A stretch of 64,000 nucleotides of DNA. It comes from Platerodrilus igneus (taxonomy: Eukaryota; Arthropoda; Insecta; Coleoptera; Lycidae). Under the pieces are notes generated by a model. It was not told where the DNA came from, ran no database searches, and saw nothing but the letters and a program-made list of their open reading frames with translations. How positions within the stretch are numbered: position 1 is the first letter of the stretch; the number at the start of each line of letters is the position of its first letter. Shown one piece after another: positions 13,953 to 26,002 of the stretch. The DNA is taken from the NCBI GenBank assembly GCA_036346225.1, contig JARFIW010001111.1, positions 1 through 64,000 on the forward strand, written 5' to 3'. Made by a program: the position numbers and the translations under genes.

Positions 13953-14680
13953 TTGGGTTTAGGAATAAACACTAACATGTATCTTGAATCGATGCACAAA
14001 GTTTTGAAGTATGTGTATTTGGAAGGTCGGAAAGTAAAACGTTTGGACAAAAGCATTAATGCAGTAATGAAAATTGCTCAAGATAGCTTGTTTAAACGTA
14101 TAATTAAACTTGCAAAGAATACTTCCAATGACAAAATTAATAGAATTAAACAAAGTCATAAAGCAAGTCTAACAATTACATCAGATTTTATTAGACGTCT
14201 TGAAAATGATAAGGAATTTTTAGTTACGTCGTCCACTTGTGCTTTTCAACAGTATCAAGTTACTAGAGTAGATGAGGCCTGTGGAGGTTCATGCCTAAGT
14301 TGTACAAAGTGCAGCATATGTGTTCATACATTTCAATGCACCTGTATTGACAACATGATAAAGCTTAACATTTGCAAAAACGTACATGCTTGTGCGATAC
14401 AGTTTTACAAATCGAATCTTGACACCTTTGCATATTAGTAACGTTAATGAACTTTTCAGCAGTAATATTTTACATGAAGCAAAATCTTCAAAAAATGATA
14501 TTATTAAAAAAAAGAGTCGAACTAATAATAGGCCTATGTGAGAATGCTTCGTTAACTGACGACGTACATCTGGCTATAATGAGGCAATTTGATAAAATCA
14601 TTGACACATTAAATAAAGCAAAATCTATTGATCTAAAAACTACAGAGGAGATTAATATTAATAAAAAAGTTGAACATCAG
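13953..14680 (+). pseudogene. MULE-like transposase C-terminal region with SWIM-like zinc finger
   Basis: The 161-codon frame 13953-14438 begins with INTNMYLESMHKVLKYVYL and K(V)KRLDKSINAVM, then after about 80 residues has a cysteine-rich part ending CTCID...CKNVHAC. CxC followed by C-x3-H resembles a SWIM finger, and the order (a helical LESxHRxLK block, then the finger) is that of Mutator-like element proteins common in insects. A second frame at 14447-14824 supplies a plausible C-terminal helical tail until about 14680; after that the reading is unrelated. A stop and frame change split the two, and no catalytic DDE part is visible upstream, so this is a remnant. It could also derive from a host gene built from such a transposase. 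Confidence 0.5.
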
Positions 14681-14824
14681 GTAACCTCAATCTGTTTACA
14701 ACTGTCATTACAGCCGCGTTATTTCTACCGCGAGACGCTCGTTAGTACTTGTGTGCATCGCGGACATAGACAAACAAGAAGACAAATGACCTTGGTTCAT
14801 GTTTTAGTTTCTTCCCACTGGTAA

Positions 14825-15060
14825 GAGGCGCCCTAGTCAATATGATTCTAATATGTGTGTACATAATTTATTTTAAATTTCTGTTTTCCGTATGTCTTAT
14901 TTGGATGCAATTATTATAATGTTCATAACATTGATGCAGTGACTGTTTTTAATAAATAAATTTGTCGACACACTAAAATTACAATATAAAGCATAGATGA
15001 GATTTATCATTAGTATTCAAAATGTAATAATTTAATTAAACAATTCGGTAGAATAGTGTA
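14825..15060. other. Spacer before the Jockey-type element
   Basis: AT-rich sequence with no open frame or repeat that I recognise. The exact 5' end of the LINE downstream is not defined by a visible target duplication, so part of this stretch could belong to it. Confidence 0.3.
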
Positions 15061-15298
15061 AGCATCAACGCTCATTCGATCGGTCGCACTCGAGATACGA
15101 AGAGTGTATGTGTGCCTCAGGTTTCCGTGTCAAATTCGCGATAAGTTTTAGTAGTATTAGTTCGCATAATAAACAATCATTAGTTTTAATATTTAGTGTA
15201 TATAATTAGAACATAATGTAGTGCAGTTATAATTATAGTTATAAGTTAGTTAGTTAAAACCAGTGCATAAACAATAACAACCTGCAGCCGTTAACTTT

Positions 15299-16869
15299 AT
15301 GAAAACCGGTAGAATACACAAAATTAACCAAGCAACAAATCGTAGGATAAAACACAATGACAAACCAGAACTTAATAGTGATATAAGAAAAATAAGAAAT
15401 ATTATTGCGCCAAATAACAAAATAATTAGTGAAGACGTCGAACAAGTAACAACCAAATCCTTAAATTCGCTAAATACCATTGTGTTTAAGGCTGTAAATA
15501 AAAAGGTACAAAATAAGAATTGTACGGAAGTAAAAACAGTAGTGGATCACGCTAGGGAAAATTTAATTACTGAAAATGCTTCAAATACAAGTGTGCAAGT
15601 CATTAACACGCAAAATTCCGACAGAGAAACGGAAATGCAAGTAGATCCCAAGGATAACCACCACCAGAAAGAATGTGAGAATGCCCTGTGTAAAGTCACG
15701 GACGCAAAGGTGAATGATTCATCAACTATGACTAGCACCACCGCAATAAATTCCACTTTTATAAACAATTTTAAAGCAAAAGGTAACACAAGCAGTGAAA
15801 TTGACGATGAAGGTTTTAGTAAACCTAAAAAATATGCGAAATCTAAAGACAATCCAAGCAAAATAGAAATAATATCTGGCAATCAATACGATCTTTTAAA
15901 TACACAGAAAGTTCAAGATGAACCGAATAAAAATATGGATTATAGTTCAGAAAGTGAAAGTGATAGCGTTAGTAACTTTGATAGAACTGAAATACGAAGT
16001 AAGCCGTGCAGTACTAAACCGCCACCTCCAATAGTAATACACGCTAAAGCCATAAACCACAAACAACTTGTAACTAATTTAAATAACAGGTTACATAAGG
16101 GATTTATAATAAAATACACCTCAAATAATACAAATATCCTCATAAAATACAGAGAAGAGCGCAAAGCATTTATAAAATATATATGGAGACCGAAAACGCT
16201 AAATTCCACACATTTGCCGACTCGGACGAGAAATCGCACGCGTTCGTGTTACGCGGATTAACTAGTGATGTCGAACCTGAAAAAATTGAGCAAGAATTGA
16301 TAAATAAGAATATCCATGTAACAAACTGTTACAAAATGAAAACTAAATTTACACCACTGTTTCTAGTAATTACAACGAACGACATCACACTTAAAAAGTT
16401 GCCAGCAGAAATTAAAAATTTCGTATACACAAGGATTTCGTGGGAACGACAACATAGCAAAAAACGCATCACCCAGTGCAGAAGATGTCAGCAATGGTCT
16501 CGCGCTACAGGGAACTGCAGAGGGACCATACGTTGCGTCAAATGCGCGGCGGAACATTGAACGCACACCTGCACCAAAACTAGAGATACACTTGCAAAGT
16601 GCGCAAATTGCAATTGACCCCATCCAGCTAGCAGCGAGAAATGTCCAGAATACATTAAAATAATTAAAAAAGTAACAGAAAAAGTAGTTAAGACAACACC
16701 TACATTTAACCAAACAAATAAGAAACAAATAACTCCAGATATCAGAAGCAGAGTGCAATTCCCAAATATCTCTACCAACGTAAACCCGTGGAAAACACAA
16801 AACTATTTCCTACCTCAACAGCAGACACCGGGAAGAGCAACAACTAATCCAGACAGCACAGAAGAGTTC
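15299..16869 (+). pseudogene. Jockey-type ORF1 (Gag-like RNA-binding protein)
   Basis: ORF1 proteins bind the element RNA and help target its particle to the nucleus. The first 320 codons (15299-16261) are hydrophilic, rich in Asn, Lys and Ser, with low-complexity stretches. A frame change at about 16180 leads into a conserved fold (FVLRGLTSDVEPEKIEQEL...FTPLFLVITTND) like the PRE_C2HC domain, followed by cysteine motifs CRRCQQW, CVKCAAEH and CANCN of zinc-knuckle type. In this second frame TGA codons fall at 16558-16560 and just after CANCN, and a TAA at about 16870. The sequence reads sensibly across all three, so they are late lesions. The start at 15299 is the first Met of the long frame; the real start is unproven. 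Confidence 0.75.
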
Positions 16870-17026
16870 TAAGAACTAATTAAAGAGCTGGGAGAGTTAA
16901 ACAAACTAATGAATGTCAAAGGCATGCTAAAAGCTGTCAAAGATTTAATTGCTATTCTAAAAAACTGCAACACATCAATTGAAAAATTCACGGCATTCAA
17001 CAACTTTGCAATAAATATAAATCAAT

Positions 17027-19722
17027 ATGGATTATAAAGCCAAAATCATGACCTGGAATGCAGACGGGCTGTTGGGTAAACTAGGGCAGTTAATACACTT
17101 TATAAAAACAAGCAATATAGACATTGCACTCCTAAATGAAACAAAATTAAAAAACTCGCAAAATGTAAAAATAAGAGGATACACCATCCTACGTAAAGAT
17201 AGCATTAATAACACAGGACAAGGAGGCGTAGCCATAGTGATTAAAAATAGTGTACCTTATTGTGAAGTGGACATACCCCAAAGCAGCATACAAACATTAG
17301 GTATTAGACAGGTAAATAATACATCCTTAATCTGTGCATATAACTCCCCCCAGAGCAATTTTAGTGACATAGATCTTATAAACATAACTAGTGTAAGTAA
17401 CAAAGTAGTGTTAGTTGGTGACCTTAACGCAAGACACTATACGTGGAACTGTCACAGAAACAATCGTAACGGACTCACTCTACGGGAATTTGTAAATAGA
17501 AACACTTTAGAAATAGTATATCTGGACACTCCCACACTATACCCATGAAATGGCACCACCCCCACAACAATAGATATCCTGGTAATCAAAAACATTAACT
17601 ACACAATCACACCAGAATCACTCCCAGAACTTTGCTCGGATCACAATCCAGTTCTCTTCAAAATAAATATACAATCACCGCCATTTTTAATTATAACGAT
17701 AAGATCATATAAGCACACCAACTGGAAACGATTTAGGGAAACGCTAGACGATTACATCCAGCTATCCACCAATTATGAAACTCCCGCAGAGCTAGACGCT
17801 AAAATGGATGAATTCACACAACTGATACAGAAAACCGTTCAAAAGCACACCAAAATAATTAAAATCAACCCAACCAAAGACGATATTTCAGAAGAAATAA
17901 AAGACACAATAAAAATCAGAAATAGGATTAGGAAACGCTGGCAGCAGACAGCAGATCCACTAATAAAAGAACAACTTAAAAGTTATAACACCATAATAAA
18001 AACACAAATCAAAGACCACAGAAATAAAGTATGGACAGAAAAACTCGAAGCACTAAATCCACATGATAGTTCGCTTTGGAAAATTACAAAAGCCCTTAAA
18101 AAATCATACAAATCTATTCCACCATTAAAAATCAATAATCAAAAATATATCACAGACAAGGAAAAGGCTAACATTCTCGCAAACCAATTTGAAAGCGTCC
18201 ACATCTCAACTCACGATGAAGCACAACACATAAGAATACACAACGGAGTGAACAAATTTCTATTAGAGATTGATGCACTACAAGAAGAAGAAATTTCAGA
18301 ACTCATTACAACCCCGCAGGAAGTCGCTACATTAATCAAAACACTTTAAAAAAATAAGGCACCAGGTGAGGATAACATACAAAATATTGTATCAAAAACC
18401 TGTCCAAAAAGGCTATTCTACAAATAGTTTATATCATAAATGGAATGTTTAAACTGCGATATTTCCCTCAAAAATGGAAATCAGGAACAGTTATCCCTAT
18501 ACCAAAACCAGGCAAAAACAGACAAGACCCAACTGCATATCGTCCAATCAGCTTATTACCAACCTTGGCAAAACTAGGTGAAAAAATAATACTACAAAGA
18601 CTAAACACAGCAGAAGAACAACTCAACATTACTCAAGATTGCCAATTTGGATTCAAAAAAGGACACAGTACAACGCAACAACTAGTAAGAATCACAACTG
18701 ACATTATTAACAATTTCAACAAGAACAAGGTGACGACTATGACACTACTAGACATACAAAAAGCTTTTGACAAGGTATGGATTCCCGGAATAATTTTTAA
18801 ACTAATGAAACTAAGATTTCCAAAACCCCTTATCAAACTGACCCATTCATACCTTACAAATCGAAAATTCACCGTCAAAGCAAACACAGCACTTTCAGAC
18901 ATTAAAATAATTAACGCCGGAGTCCCACAGGGCTCCATACTTGGTCCAATAATATTCAATATTTACACGCAAGACATTCCAGAATTCACTCGGACTACAA
19001 CGGCACTATACGCAGATGGCACGGCTATATACGTACACTCTGACATTGCAATAGTAAGTTCACAACAAGTTCAGTTTCACTTAGACATTCTACAAGAATA
19101 TTATAAAACCTGGAAAATAGCAGTAAACCCTGAAAAGACAGAAGTTATCACATTCGCTAGAAAATTCAAAAACACCAAAACATTCAAACCAATAAAAATA
19201 AACAATACAGATACACAGGACACAGATACAGTTAAATACCTAGGCGTACATCTAGACAAAAGACTTAATTACAAACATCACATTAAACAGACTATTAGAA
19301 AAGGCTATGCAAGTACTAACGCATTATACCCCTGGCTTGCAAATAATAGCAAAATGTCCCAAAAGAACAAAAAATTGGTGTATACGGCAATAATTAGACC
19401 GATCATAACCTACACCGCACCGGTATAGTGCAACATCTCACAAACGGCACTTTTACCAATGCAGAGATTTCAAAATAAATGCCTACGCCTAATTACCGGA
19501 CGGGACAGGTACACAAGAATACGAGATCTACACGAACTCGCAAAAATTGAAACACTAAGAACTTACATTGACAAGATAGCACAAAAATTCTATAGAACAA
19601 AACTTCACAAGAATAGACTCCTAGAAAACATAACCTTAACTAGACAACACAACACACAATACCATATCAAGCACAAACTGCCATATCAAAACCTACCAAT
19701 ATTTAGCGAGCAAGTAACATAG
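17027..19722 (+). pseudogene. Jockey-type ORF2: endonuclease and reverse transcriptase
   Basis: ORF2 nicks the target DNA and copies the element RNA at the nick. 17027-17548 is the endonuclease N-terminal half (MTWNADGL, IALLNETKL, GQGGVAIVI, VLVGDLNARH). After an in-frame TGA the same frame continues 17549-18349 (TTIDILVI, SDHNPVLF, then a basic linker). The RT palm is at 18445-19428 with KSGTVIPIPKPGK, YRPISLLP, DIQKAFDKVW and GVPQGSILGP. The catalytic box reads YADG (19009-19020) instead of YADD, so the last catalytic Asp is lost. After a TAG the C-terminal part (LPMQRFQNKCLRLITG) resumes at 19459. Two or more indels lie between 18340 and 18445. The copy cannot encode an active enzyme. Confidence 0.9.
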
Positions 19723-20001
19723 GCAACAAGCCCAAACCATCTGAATGTAGGTTTTTCACTCATCGAGTTTTCCTGCAAAAACAACACACATATCAAAAAC
19801 AAACACAGACAACTGAGAACAGCCACTGTATAGCAACATTAGTAAAGAAGGGCAAACAAATACGCAGAAAAGGATGTGAAGCCACAAAGGCACGAACAAC
19901 CTGAAAGAATACACCCTAACATATATTTATGTTATATTGTTATATCTGTAAATATTAGGTTCTTAAGAAGCTTTAATAAACTTGTTTTGTTGTTGTTGTT
20001 G

Positions 20002-20086
20002 CTCATTTGATCACTGAAGTTAAGCAACGTCCGGCCTGGTCAGTACTTGGATGGGTGACCGCTTGAAAGACGCCTCCGTGTTGGAC
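20002..20086 (+). pseudogene. 5S rRNA gene fragment, 5'-truncated
   Basis: The segment matches the last two thirds of eukaryotic 5S rRNA: GATCACTGAAGTTAAGCAAC corresponds to the box A region and GGTCAGTACTTGGATGGGTG (20038 onward) to box C, followed by ACC and a diverged 3' arm ending GTGTTGGAC, then a T-run at 20087-20092 like a Pol III terminator. About 35 bases of the 5' end are missing; instead the sequence begins directly after the (TGT)n tail of the LINE. Several positions differ from the consensus (CTCATTTGATC for CTCGTCCGATC), so it is a relic. It could be a 5S pseudogene cut by the LINE insertion or a 5S-derived SINE piece. Confidence 0.85.
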
Positions 20087-20092
20087 TTTTTT

Positions 20093-21620
20093 GTTTTTAT
20101 CGTGTAATAGTTCCTTCCTTGGCGCAAAGATGGCGCTGCACTTCTAAGAATCTTACTATTGAGATCTTTAATACTTGTTTTTGTCTATGGTCGCGGATGA
20201 CGAGGTCTATTTAGAAATTGCGAGCACTTTAACACAGTTGCTCATTGTTATGAACAGTAGCGTTTCTGTCAATTTGCACTAAGGTTAGGCTGTATTGAAA
20301 AATTTTTAACACTGTAGGTTTATGTAACCAACCATACATAATTAACTGACCAATAAACGCACAGTATGCAAATAAATTGCACGCACTCTTAAAATACCCC
20401 TCACACGATAATAGATTCCTACGACACTCCTCGAAATACTTAATAAAGGCGAATTTTCGCGACATACTTGAATTGTTCGAGTATGGTATGTTAAAGTATC
20501 CTCCAACTATTTAAGAAAATGTACTTGTGCGGCATCGCGAAAACGTATTGTTGTTTCCTAACCTCGCTTTGAATAATTGCCCGGTAAAAGTTAAGTGTTG
20601 AAGATACATAAGCATAACCTGGTTCAGAACAGGATATGTTCGTTTATCTGATAGAATGGTGTGCCGTACAATTTCCCCTCCAGTAAATTTTATCGTCAAA
20701 ACGCAAGTTTAACACATACTTAAATATGTTAGTTTATGTCGCAAAAACTCGCCTATAAAACCTTCCGAACATACGATACAAACAAATCTCATGGGATTTG
20801 GGATAATATTCCTACAGAGTACACTGTAACACACAGTTGCCTCTCTGATGTACTCGGTGGTATACGTTTTTGATTCTCTCGCATGTCCACTTACGATCGG
20901 TTCGCTTCTCGGAATCTTTTCAATAAAATTGTTTTATATTCGAAAACATTGCAGTCGTAGTCATAGAAAAACATTCTATGGTCGTGGTCCTAATACACCA
21001 AAACAATTCAATTTGACATCCAAGGAAATATTCTTACTTGTTTTTATGGGTATGGTGTACTCTACACACTTCTGAAAAACCATTGCAAGATGTTATAAAC
21101 TGTGCTGGAGTGTCTAAAGACTAATTATCAACAAAAAAATGCGAGTGTACACTATTTTTCGAATAGTAATTACTGTTTTAATATGTACTAATCTAACCTC
21201 AAATCATAGAAAATTAAGAAATTCAAGGCCATCACCCAAATAAATATTTGACTGACTACAAATAAATAGATACATTGTGTACACAAGAAACTAAGTTGTA
21301 AACTACATATTTCGTGTTTATAGTAATTTCTGGTTTGTACATTATATGAGCTGTATATATTTACCATTAAACACACTGCAAACCCTTTAATAATTTCAGT
21401 TATGGCGGAGCAGATATTAACAGGAGCAGTAATACTCCCTTTGATCTATGTCATAGGTTGGGAACTTAATGGAAATGGAAACACGTTGTAATCGTAATAT
21501 CAGTGGAATGTTTAACAAATAACGTACTTGGAAATGTGTTAGCAATCGAAATTGTTGGTATATACTTTAGGATGCTACTACGAATCAATTTTTGTAAGCA
21601 ACACCTCTAGAAAAGTGAAC
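20093..21620. other. Unique sequence without a recognised gene
   Basis: Several open frames of 60-80 codons (for example 20229-20465 minus and 20848-21075 plus) occur, without recognised motifs and at lengths expected by chance. No repeats or RNA genes stand out. Confidence 0.35.
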
Positions 21621-22038
21621 GATACTAGCGTTGCGCGATTATGAATAATATAATCGAATAATATCGATTATGGCTAAATAATCGACTATTCGATTATGCT
21701 TTCGAGATATCATTCGTTAGAAATTAATCGAATAATTTTAGATATCAAACATTCGTTACGTACAGTTGTATTCATAATCGACCTTTCACACTCGTATCTT
21801 AATCTTTCGATTTAAAATTCGAACTCGGTTGTACGCTACAATATATATTTACTTTGAAGTGTTTGTTTCCGTTAAAATGTTTTATCAAAGCAAATCGCAG
21901 TCATTATGAAGTTAAACTGGAGTTCTAATTTTTATTTCTAGCCTAAGGGCGCATATCTCGTGCTCGTTTGCTGAGTCCCCCCGAAAAGTTTAAAACCCGG
22001 CGCCAATATCATGACTATAGAATTGGGTGGACAATGTA

Positions 22039-24297
22039 GAGTGGTACCTCGATATACGAGTGCCTTAATATATGAGTGTTTTGAAATACGAGCTGCCGAG
22101 CGAGCGATATTTTGCTTTGAGATGAGAGCAAGATTTGAGATACGAAAAATCGCACACTACACCGCTGCACACGACCCCAACATGCGGGCGCATGTTGGTG
22201 TCGTATACAGCGTCTAACAGTTTCTCCCACCTCAGACTAGACCTCAGTCTGTGTGCTTGTTTCCTTCGTTTTTGAAGCATTTTTGATAAGTTGGGTTCGC
22301 GTTTTTACTTTTTGTACATTTACAAAACATTATCACATTTATTTTTATAACCATGGGTCCGAAGAAGAAGATGATGTCTATTGAATTTAAAGCGTGAAAT
22401 CATAGAAAAACATGAGCAAGGTGTGCAAGTAATTGACTTGGTGAGGATGTACGGGCGTAGCACATCAATGATATGTTCTGTGCTTAAACAGAAAGAGTTG
22501 GTATAACGCCAGCTAAGAGCGTTACAATAATTTCTAAGCTCCGGACCTCTCTCCATGAAAAGATGGAGAAACTCCTGATGCTGTGGATGACAGAGAAGCA
22601 GCTTCAAGGAGGAACCTTAACACAAAGCATCATATGTGAGAAGGCACGAGCAATTTACGGTGATTTGCTAAAGCAGATCCCACACACTTCTACAAACGAG
22701 AAATCGGAAGACTCGTTTAAAGCCAGTCGAGGCTGGTTTGACAACTTTAGAAAAAGGACCGGCATTCATTCAGGCATAGTCTGGCAGCAAGTTCGGATGT
22801 GAAGGCAGCTGAGGTTTACATCAAAACGTTTTCCGAAATGATAGAAGCCAAAGGATACATCTCCCAGCAAGTTTTCAACTGTGACGAGACAGGGCTTTTC
22901 TGGAAAAAGATACCGAATAAAACTTACATAACAGCAGAGGAGAAGACGAAGCCAGGTCACAAACCCATGAAGGATAGATTAACTCTAACACTTTGCACCA
23001 ATGCGAGTGGCGACTGCCAAATCAAGCCTCTACTAGTATACCATTTGGAAAATCCCAGAGCCTTTGTCACATAAGATTTTAAAAGAAAAACAGCAAGTTA
23101 TGTGGAGGGCAAATCCGAAGGCGTGGCTCACCAGGAAATTCTTTGTGGTGTGGATAAACCTGGTGTTTGGCCCTTTTGTTAAAAAATATCTACAGGAAAA
23201 CAACCTACCAATGCAAGCCCTTCTCATCCTCAACAATGCGCCCTACTTACCCACCAAATCTCGAAGATGATTTATTCAAAGAGTTCAAGTTTATAAGGTT
23301 TTCTAACTACCACCCAACACCACTTCCATGGATTAGCAGATGATTTCTAATTTTAAGAAATTGTACACCAAGCACATTTTTCGGCGCTGCTTTGAGGTGA
23401 CGGAGAACACAAACCTTACCCTTCGAGAGTTCTGGAAAGACCACTTTAACATCGTGATATGCCTAAGAATTATTGATCAGGCCTGGCTGGGTGTTAGAAC
23501 GAGGACCTTAACCTTTGCATGGAAGAAGCTGTGGCCTGAGTCTGTAGCTGAAAGGGCCTTCGAAAGATTGGAACCTGAAGTGGCAGTGGTAGAGAAGATT
23601 GTTTCTCTGGGAAAATCCATGGGTCTGGAGGTGGATGAGAGAGATGTGAACGAACTCGTCGAGGAACAGTCTAAGGAGATGACAACCGAGGAGTTACACG
23701 ATCTACATTCGCAGCAGCATATGGTGGTTTAACGAAAAATTATTTTTGAGGAGGAGCCAGAGATGGAGGAGGTTATCTCTGCAAGAAATATAAAGGAGAT
23801 CTTGGGAATGTGGGAGAAAGTTGTAGAGTTCGTGGATAAAAATCACCCCGAAAAAGTTGCAACTCGTCATGCATCGGAGTTGTTTAACGAAACTTGCCTA
23901 ACTCATTTCCGCAATATCCTGAAAGGGAAAAAGAAACACACCTCCTTGAACAGTTTTTTAAACGATCTGCAGGTAAAAATGAGAAAAGTGTGAAGAAAAA
24001 AGCGAAGACCAGTAACGAAAATTAAGCGCTAACGTAAGCACTTCAGTTTTTCTTTTATTATGTTTTTATAGAATATGTATTTGTTATTTATAAATAAATG
24101 TTTCTTCTTGTAAATATGTACATTTTTCTTATTCAAAAACACTTAACAAAAACAACTGAGGTGGTTTTTTTAGGAGTTGGAACGGATTAATGGCATTTAA
24201 ATTAATTTCAATGGAGAAAATTGCTTTAAGATACGAGCAATTTGACATACGAGCAAAATTACGGAACGAATTAAACTCGTATGTCGAGGTACCACTG
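22039..24297 (+). mobile_element. Tigger (pogo-group) DNA transposon, complete ends, dead transposase
   Basis: Inverted ends are visible: left GAGTGGTACCTCGATATACG at 22039, right end reading inward from 24297 as CAGTGGTACCTCGACATACG. Both are flanked by TA (22037-22038 and 24298-24299), the target duplication of the pogo/Tc1-mariner superfamily. The length is 2259 bp, normal for a Tigger with one transposase gene. Subterminal ACGAG-rich repeats occur at both ends. The element sits in the presumed 5' leader of a hAT element, so it is younger than that hAT. Confidence 0.93.
22353..23993 (+). pseudogene. Tigger transposase (TIGD1-like), frameshifted
   Basis: The reading starts at the ATG of MGPKKKMMSIEF and follows the TIGD1-like order: N-terminal helix-turn-helix (EKHEQGVQVIDL-like, in a shifted frame), ITPAKSVTIISKLRTS, a CENP-B-type second helix-turn-helix ending FKASRGWFDNFRKRTGIHSG, then the DDE domain with VFNCDETGLFWKKIPNKTY (first Asp), PMKDRLTLTLCTNASGDCQI, and a region around ILNNAPY where the family has the DNAP motif; here Asp is replaced by Asn. 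Downstream MISNFKKLYTKHIFRRCFEV and FWKDHF are conserved. Frame changes occur near 22390, 22500, 22790, 23060 and 23270, so no functional protein is possible. The mutated DNAP motif alone would probably abolish catalysis. Confidence 0.92.
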
Positions 24298-24412
24298 TAT
24301 ATGATTCTAATTCTGTTCTGTCTGTCAGTATTTAACTTTCTTGTAAATATGACCAGTTTCTTGCATACCACCAGATACGTATGTATTGTAATACGAATGA
24401 AGATTTGAAATT

Positions 24413-24604
24413 ATGTCTAGAGAAAAACGTTCAGTGGTGTGGGATTTCTTTAGTTTCACTAAAAAGAATACACATGTAGTGTGTAGTTTGTGTAGAAAGG
24501 AGTTTAGATATTTTAAAAATACTACCAATCAAATGGAGCATTTGAGAAGAATTCACCCTTGCTGTTGTTACGGTATTCCGCGCAAACACAAAAGAAAACA
24601 GTAA
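24413..24604 (+). pseudogene. hAT transposase, BED zinc-finger piece
   Basis: The frame starts MSREKRSVVWDFFSF, then VVCSLCRKEF and a spacing leading to HLRRIHP. This is the C-x2-C...H-x4-H arrangement of a BED finger, with the aromatic VWxxF hallmark before it, as in hAT transposases and ZBED proteins. The frame ends 25 codons later in a basic tail; a donor-like GTAAGTAAAG follows at about 24607, so this may be a first exon. Its partner is the piece at 26000-26570. The function in the intact element is DNA binding. Confidence 0.75.
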
Positions 24605-25995
24605 AAGTAAGTAAAGAAATGTTTACGCCGAGTACCGCAACAGAACGGGGATAGAATGGTAGAATTTGGGCTAGCTCAAAAACGTCGGAGAGGGGCGTGG
24701 GTGAAAACAAAAACACATTGGAAACCTCTGAGATACTCTATTAATAACATCGAATCTTGGAAGATTATTTACAAAGCAATAAAATAAATAAGTTGCGTAA
24801 TCGTGATTGTGTCATAACATATAAAAATTGGTAAGCAAATATAATCTTATAATCTAAATACCTACAATGGTTCACCTTAAATACATATAAAAGAAAATAA
24901 AACAAACTATACAGTAAATCTAGAAAAAGAAACATACCTAAATTATATGTGCATGCTGCTTTGTGAAGTGCACCTCCGCAGAAATAATATAACATTGACA
25001 ATTAGACACCCTAACTTAAATTAATCATATTTTAAATACTTTTAAATTGAGGCATAAGTTCGGAAAGACAAAAGAAACAGTAAAACGGACTCCAACATAA
25101 ACATTAATTAATTAATTTTTAATTTACAGAATAATAACTTAGTTGTTCGTGCATCGTGTATGTAAGTTTTGTAAGGGAGTGGTGCCAATTAATCGGATAA
25201 TTATAAGCAATAGCAGCAAATGAAAAGTCTTTTTTTCACAGCAACATAAAAGAATTATGGAAATAAAAAACTGTACCTTGCACAATCAGCTTCGTGCTGG
25301 TCTCATCTTAACGCTGGTAAAATGCGGCTGCATTTCCCTATGGGCTGACTGCATGCTGGAACCACCAACTTCACATATACAAGAACAAAGAGCATTTCTA
25401 ATAGCGCGACTTTACAACGGGTATCTTTTCGGTAATTGTTAATCTTTAATGGTGTCTTTCAAGACACGGTCTCTATTTTATAAGGCCAGAATCATGTATG
25501 GGGATAGGGTATTTGATTTTCAAAGATATCGCCGAATTACTGTGTGCAGAATTGTCAGACAACAGCTGCCGAAATACAAACTGTAGCAGCTTGCTAACAA
25601 GCAGATAACGCAATTATCAAAGGGTTTTAAACAAAGGAGAACAATTTTGTTACTTTGTAACATCTTAGCAGCTGCAGAATACCAGATAACAAGTCCATTG
25701 TTAGCAGATGTAGGCAGGTGGTGAGTGGTCTTATCTTTTAGAAGAAAGCTGTGTATTTACATGCACCTTTAAATTAAAATGTAATCACTGCAGGTGCTAG
25801 AATTTATTACAACTACTTTGTAACGTAAAGTTTCCTAAGCAGCCGTTTGATTTTATAAGGCAAACTTTTATACAGGGTAATTACTTGAGAAATTTTATTA
25901 AATAATATTAATTCAAATGGCTAGAAATTAAGCTTGTTGAGGAATTTTAGGGCATTTTAAAAATAAGTGCAGGAAAAATTGTTTGCAGGGTTTTG
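24605..25995. other. Probable non-coding interior of the hAT element
   Basis: AT-rich sequence between the BED-finger piece and the later transposase piece. Short open frames on both strands have no recognised motifs. It could be an intron of the transposase gene or an insertion; no boundary repeats are apparent. Confidence 0.35.
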
Positions 25996-26002
25996 AACGT
26001 AA

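Larger units (their letters stand above)
15061..20001 (+). mobile_element. Jockey-clade non-LTR retrotransposon, near full length, inactive
   Basis: The element carries in order a basic Gag-like ORF1 with zinc knuckles, an apurinic-type endonuclease, a reverse transcriptase, a short C-terminal domain, a 3' UTR with AATAAA and a (TGT)n tail at about 19987-20000. That order and the PRE/C2HC type of ORF1 are typical of the Jockey clade. The 5' boundary is approximate: the GC-richer segment at about 15070-15135 (CATTCGATCGGTCGCACTCG) looks like an internal-promoter 5' UTR. The copy is disabled by several in-frame stops and at least two frameshifts. Its 3' end lies directly against a 5S rRNA fragment. 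Confidence 0.85.

Noticed and set aside
19987..20000. TGT repeat as an independent microsatellite
   Set aside because: Its place directly after the LINE 3' UTR and AATAAA marks it as the element's tail.
22011..22280. ORFs at the start of the Tigger region
   Set aside because: They lie in the terminal inverted repeat and leader on both strands, and carry no transposase motif.
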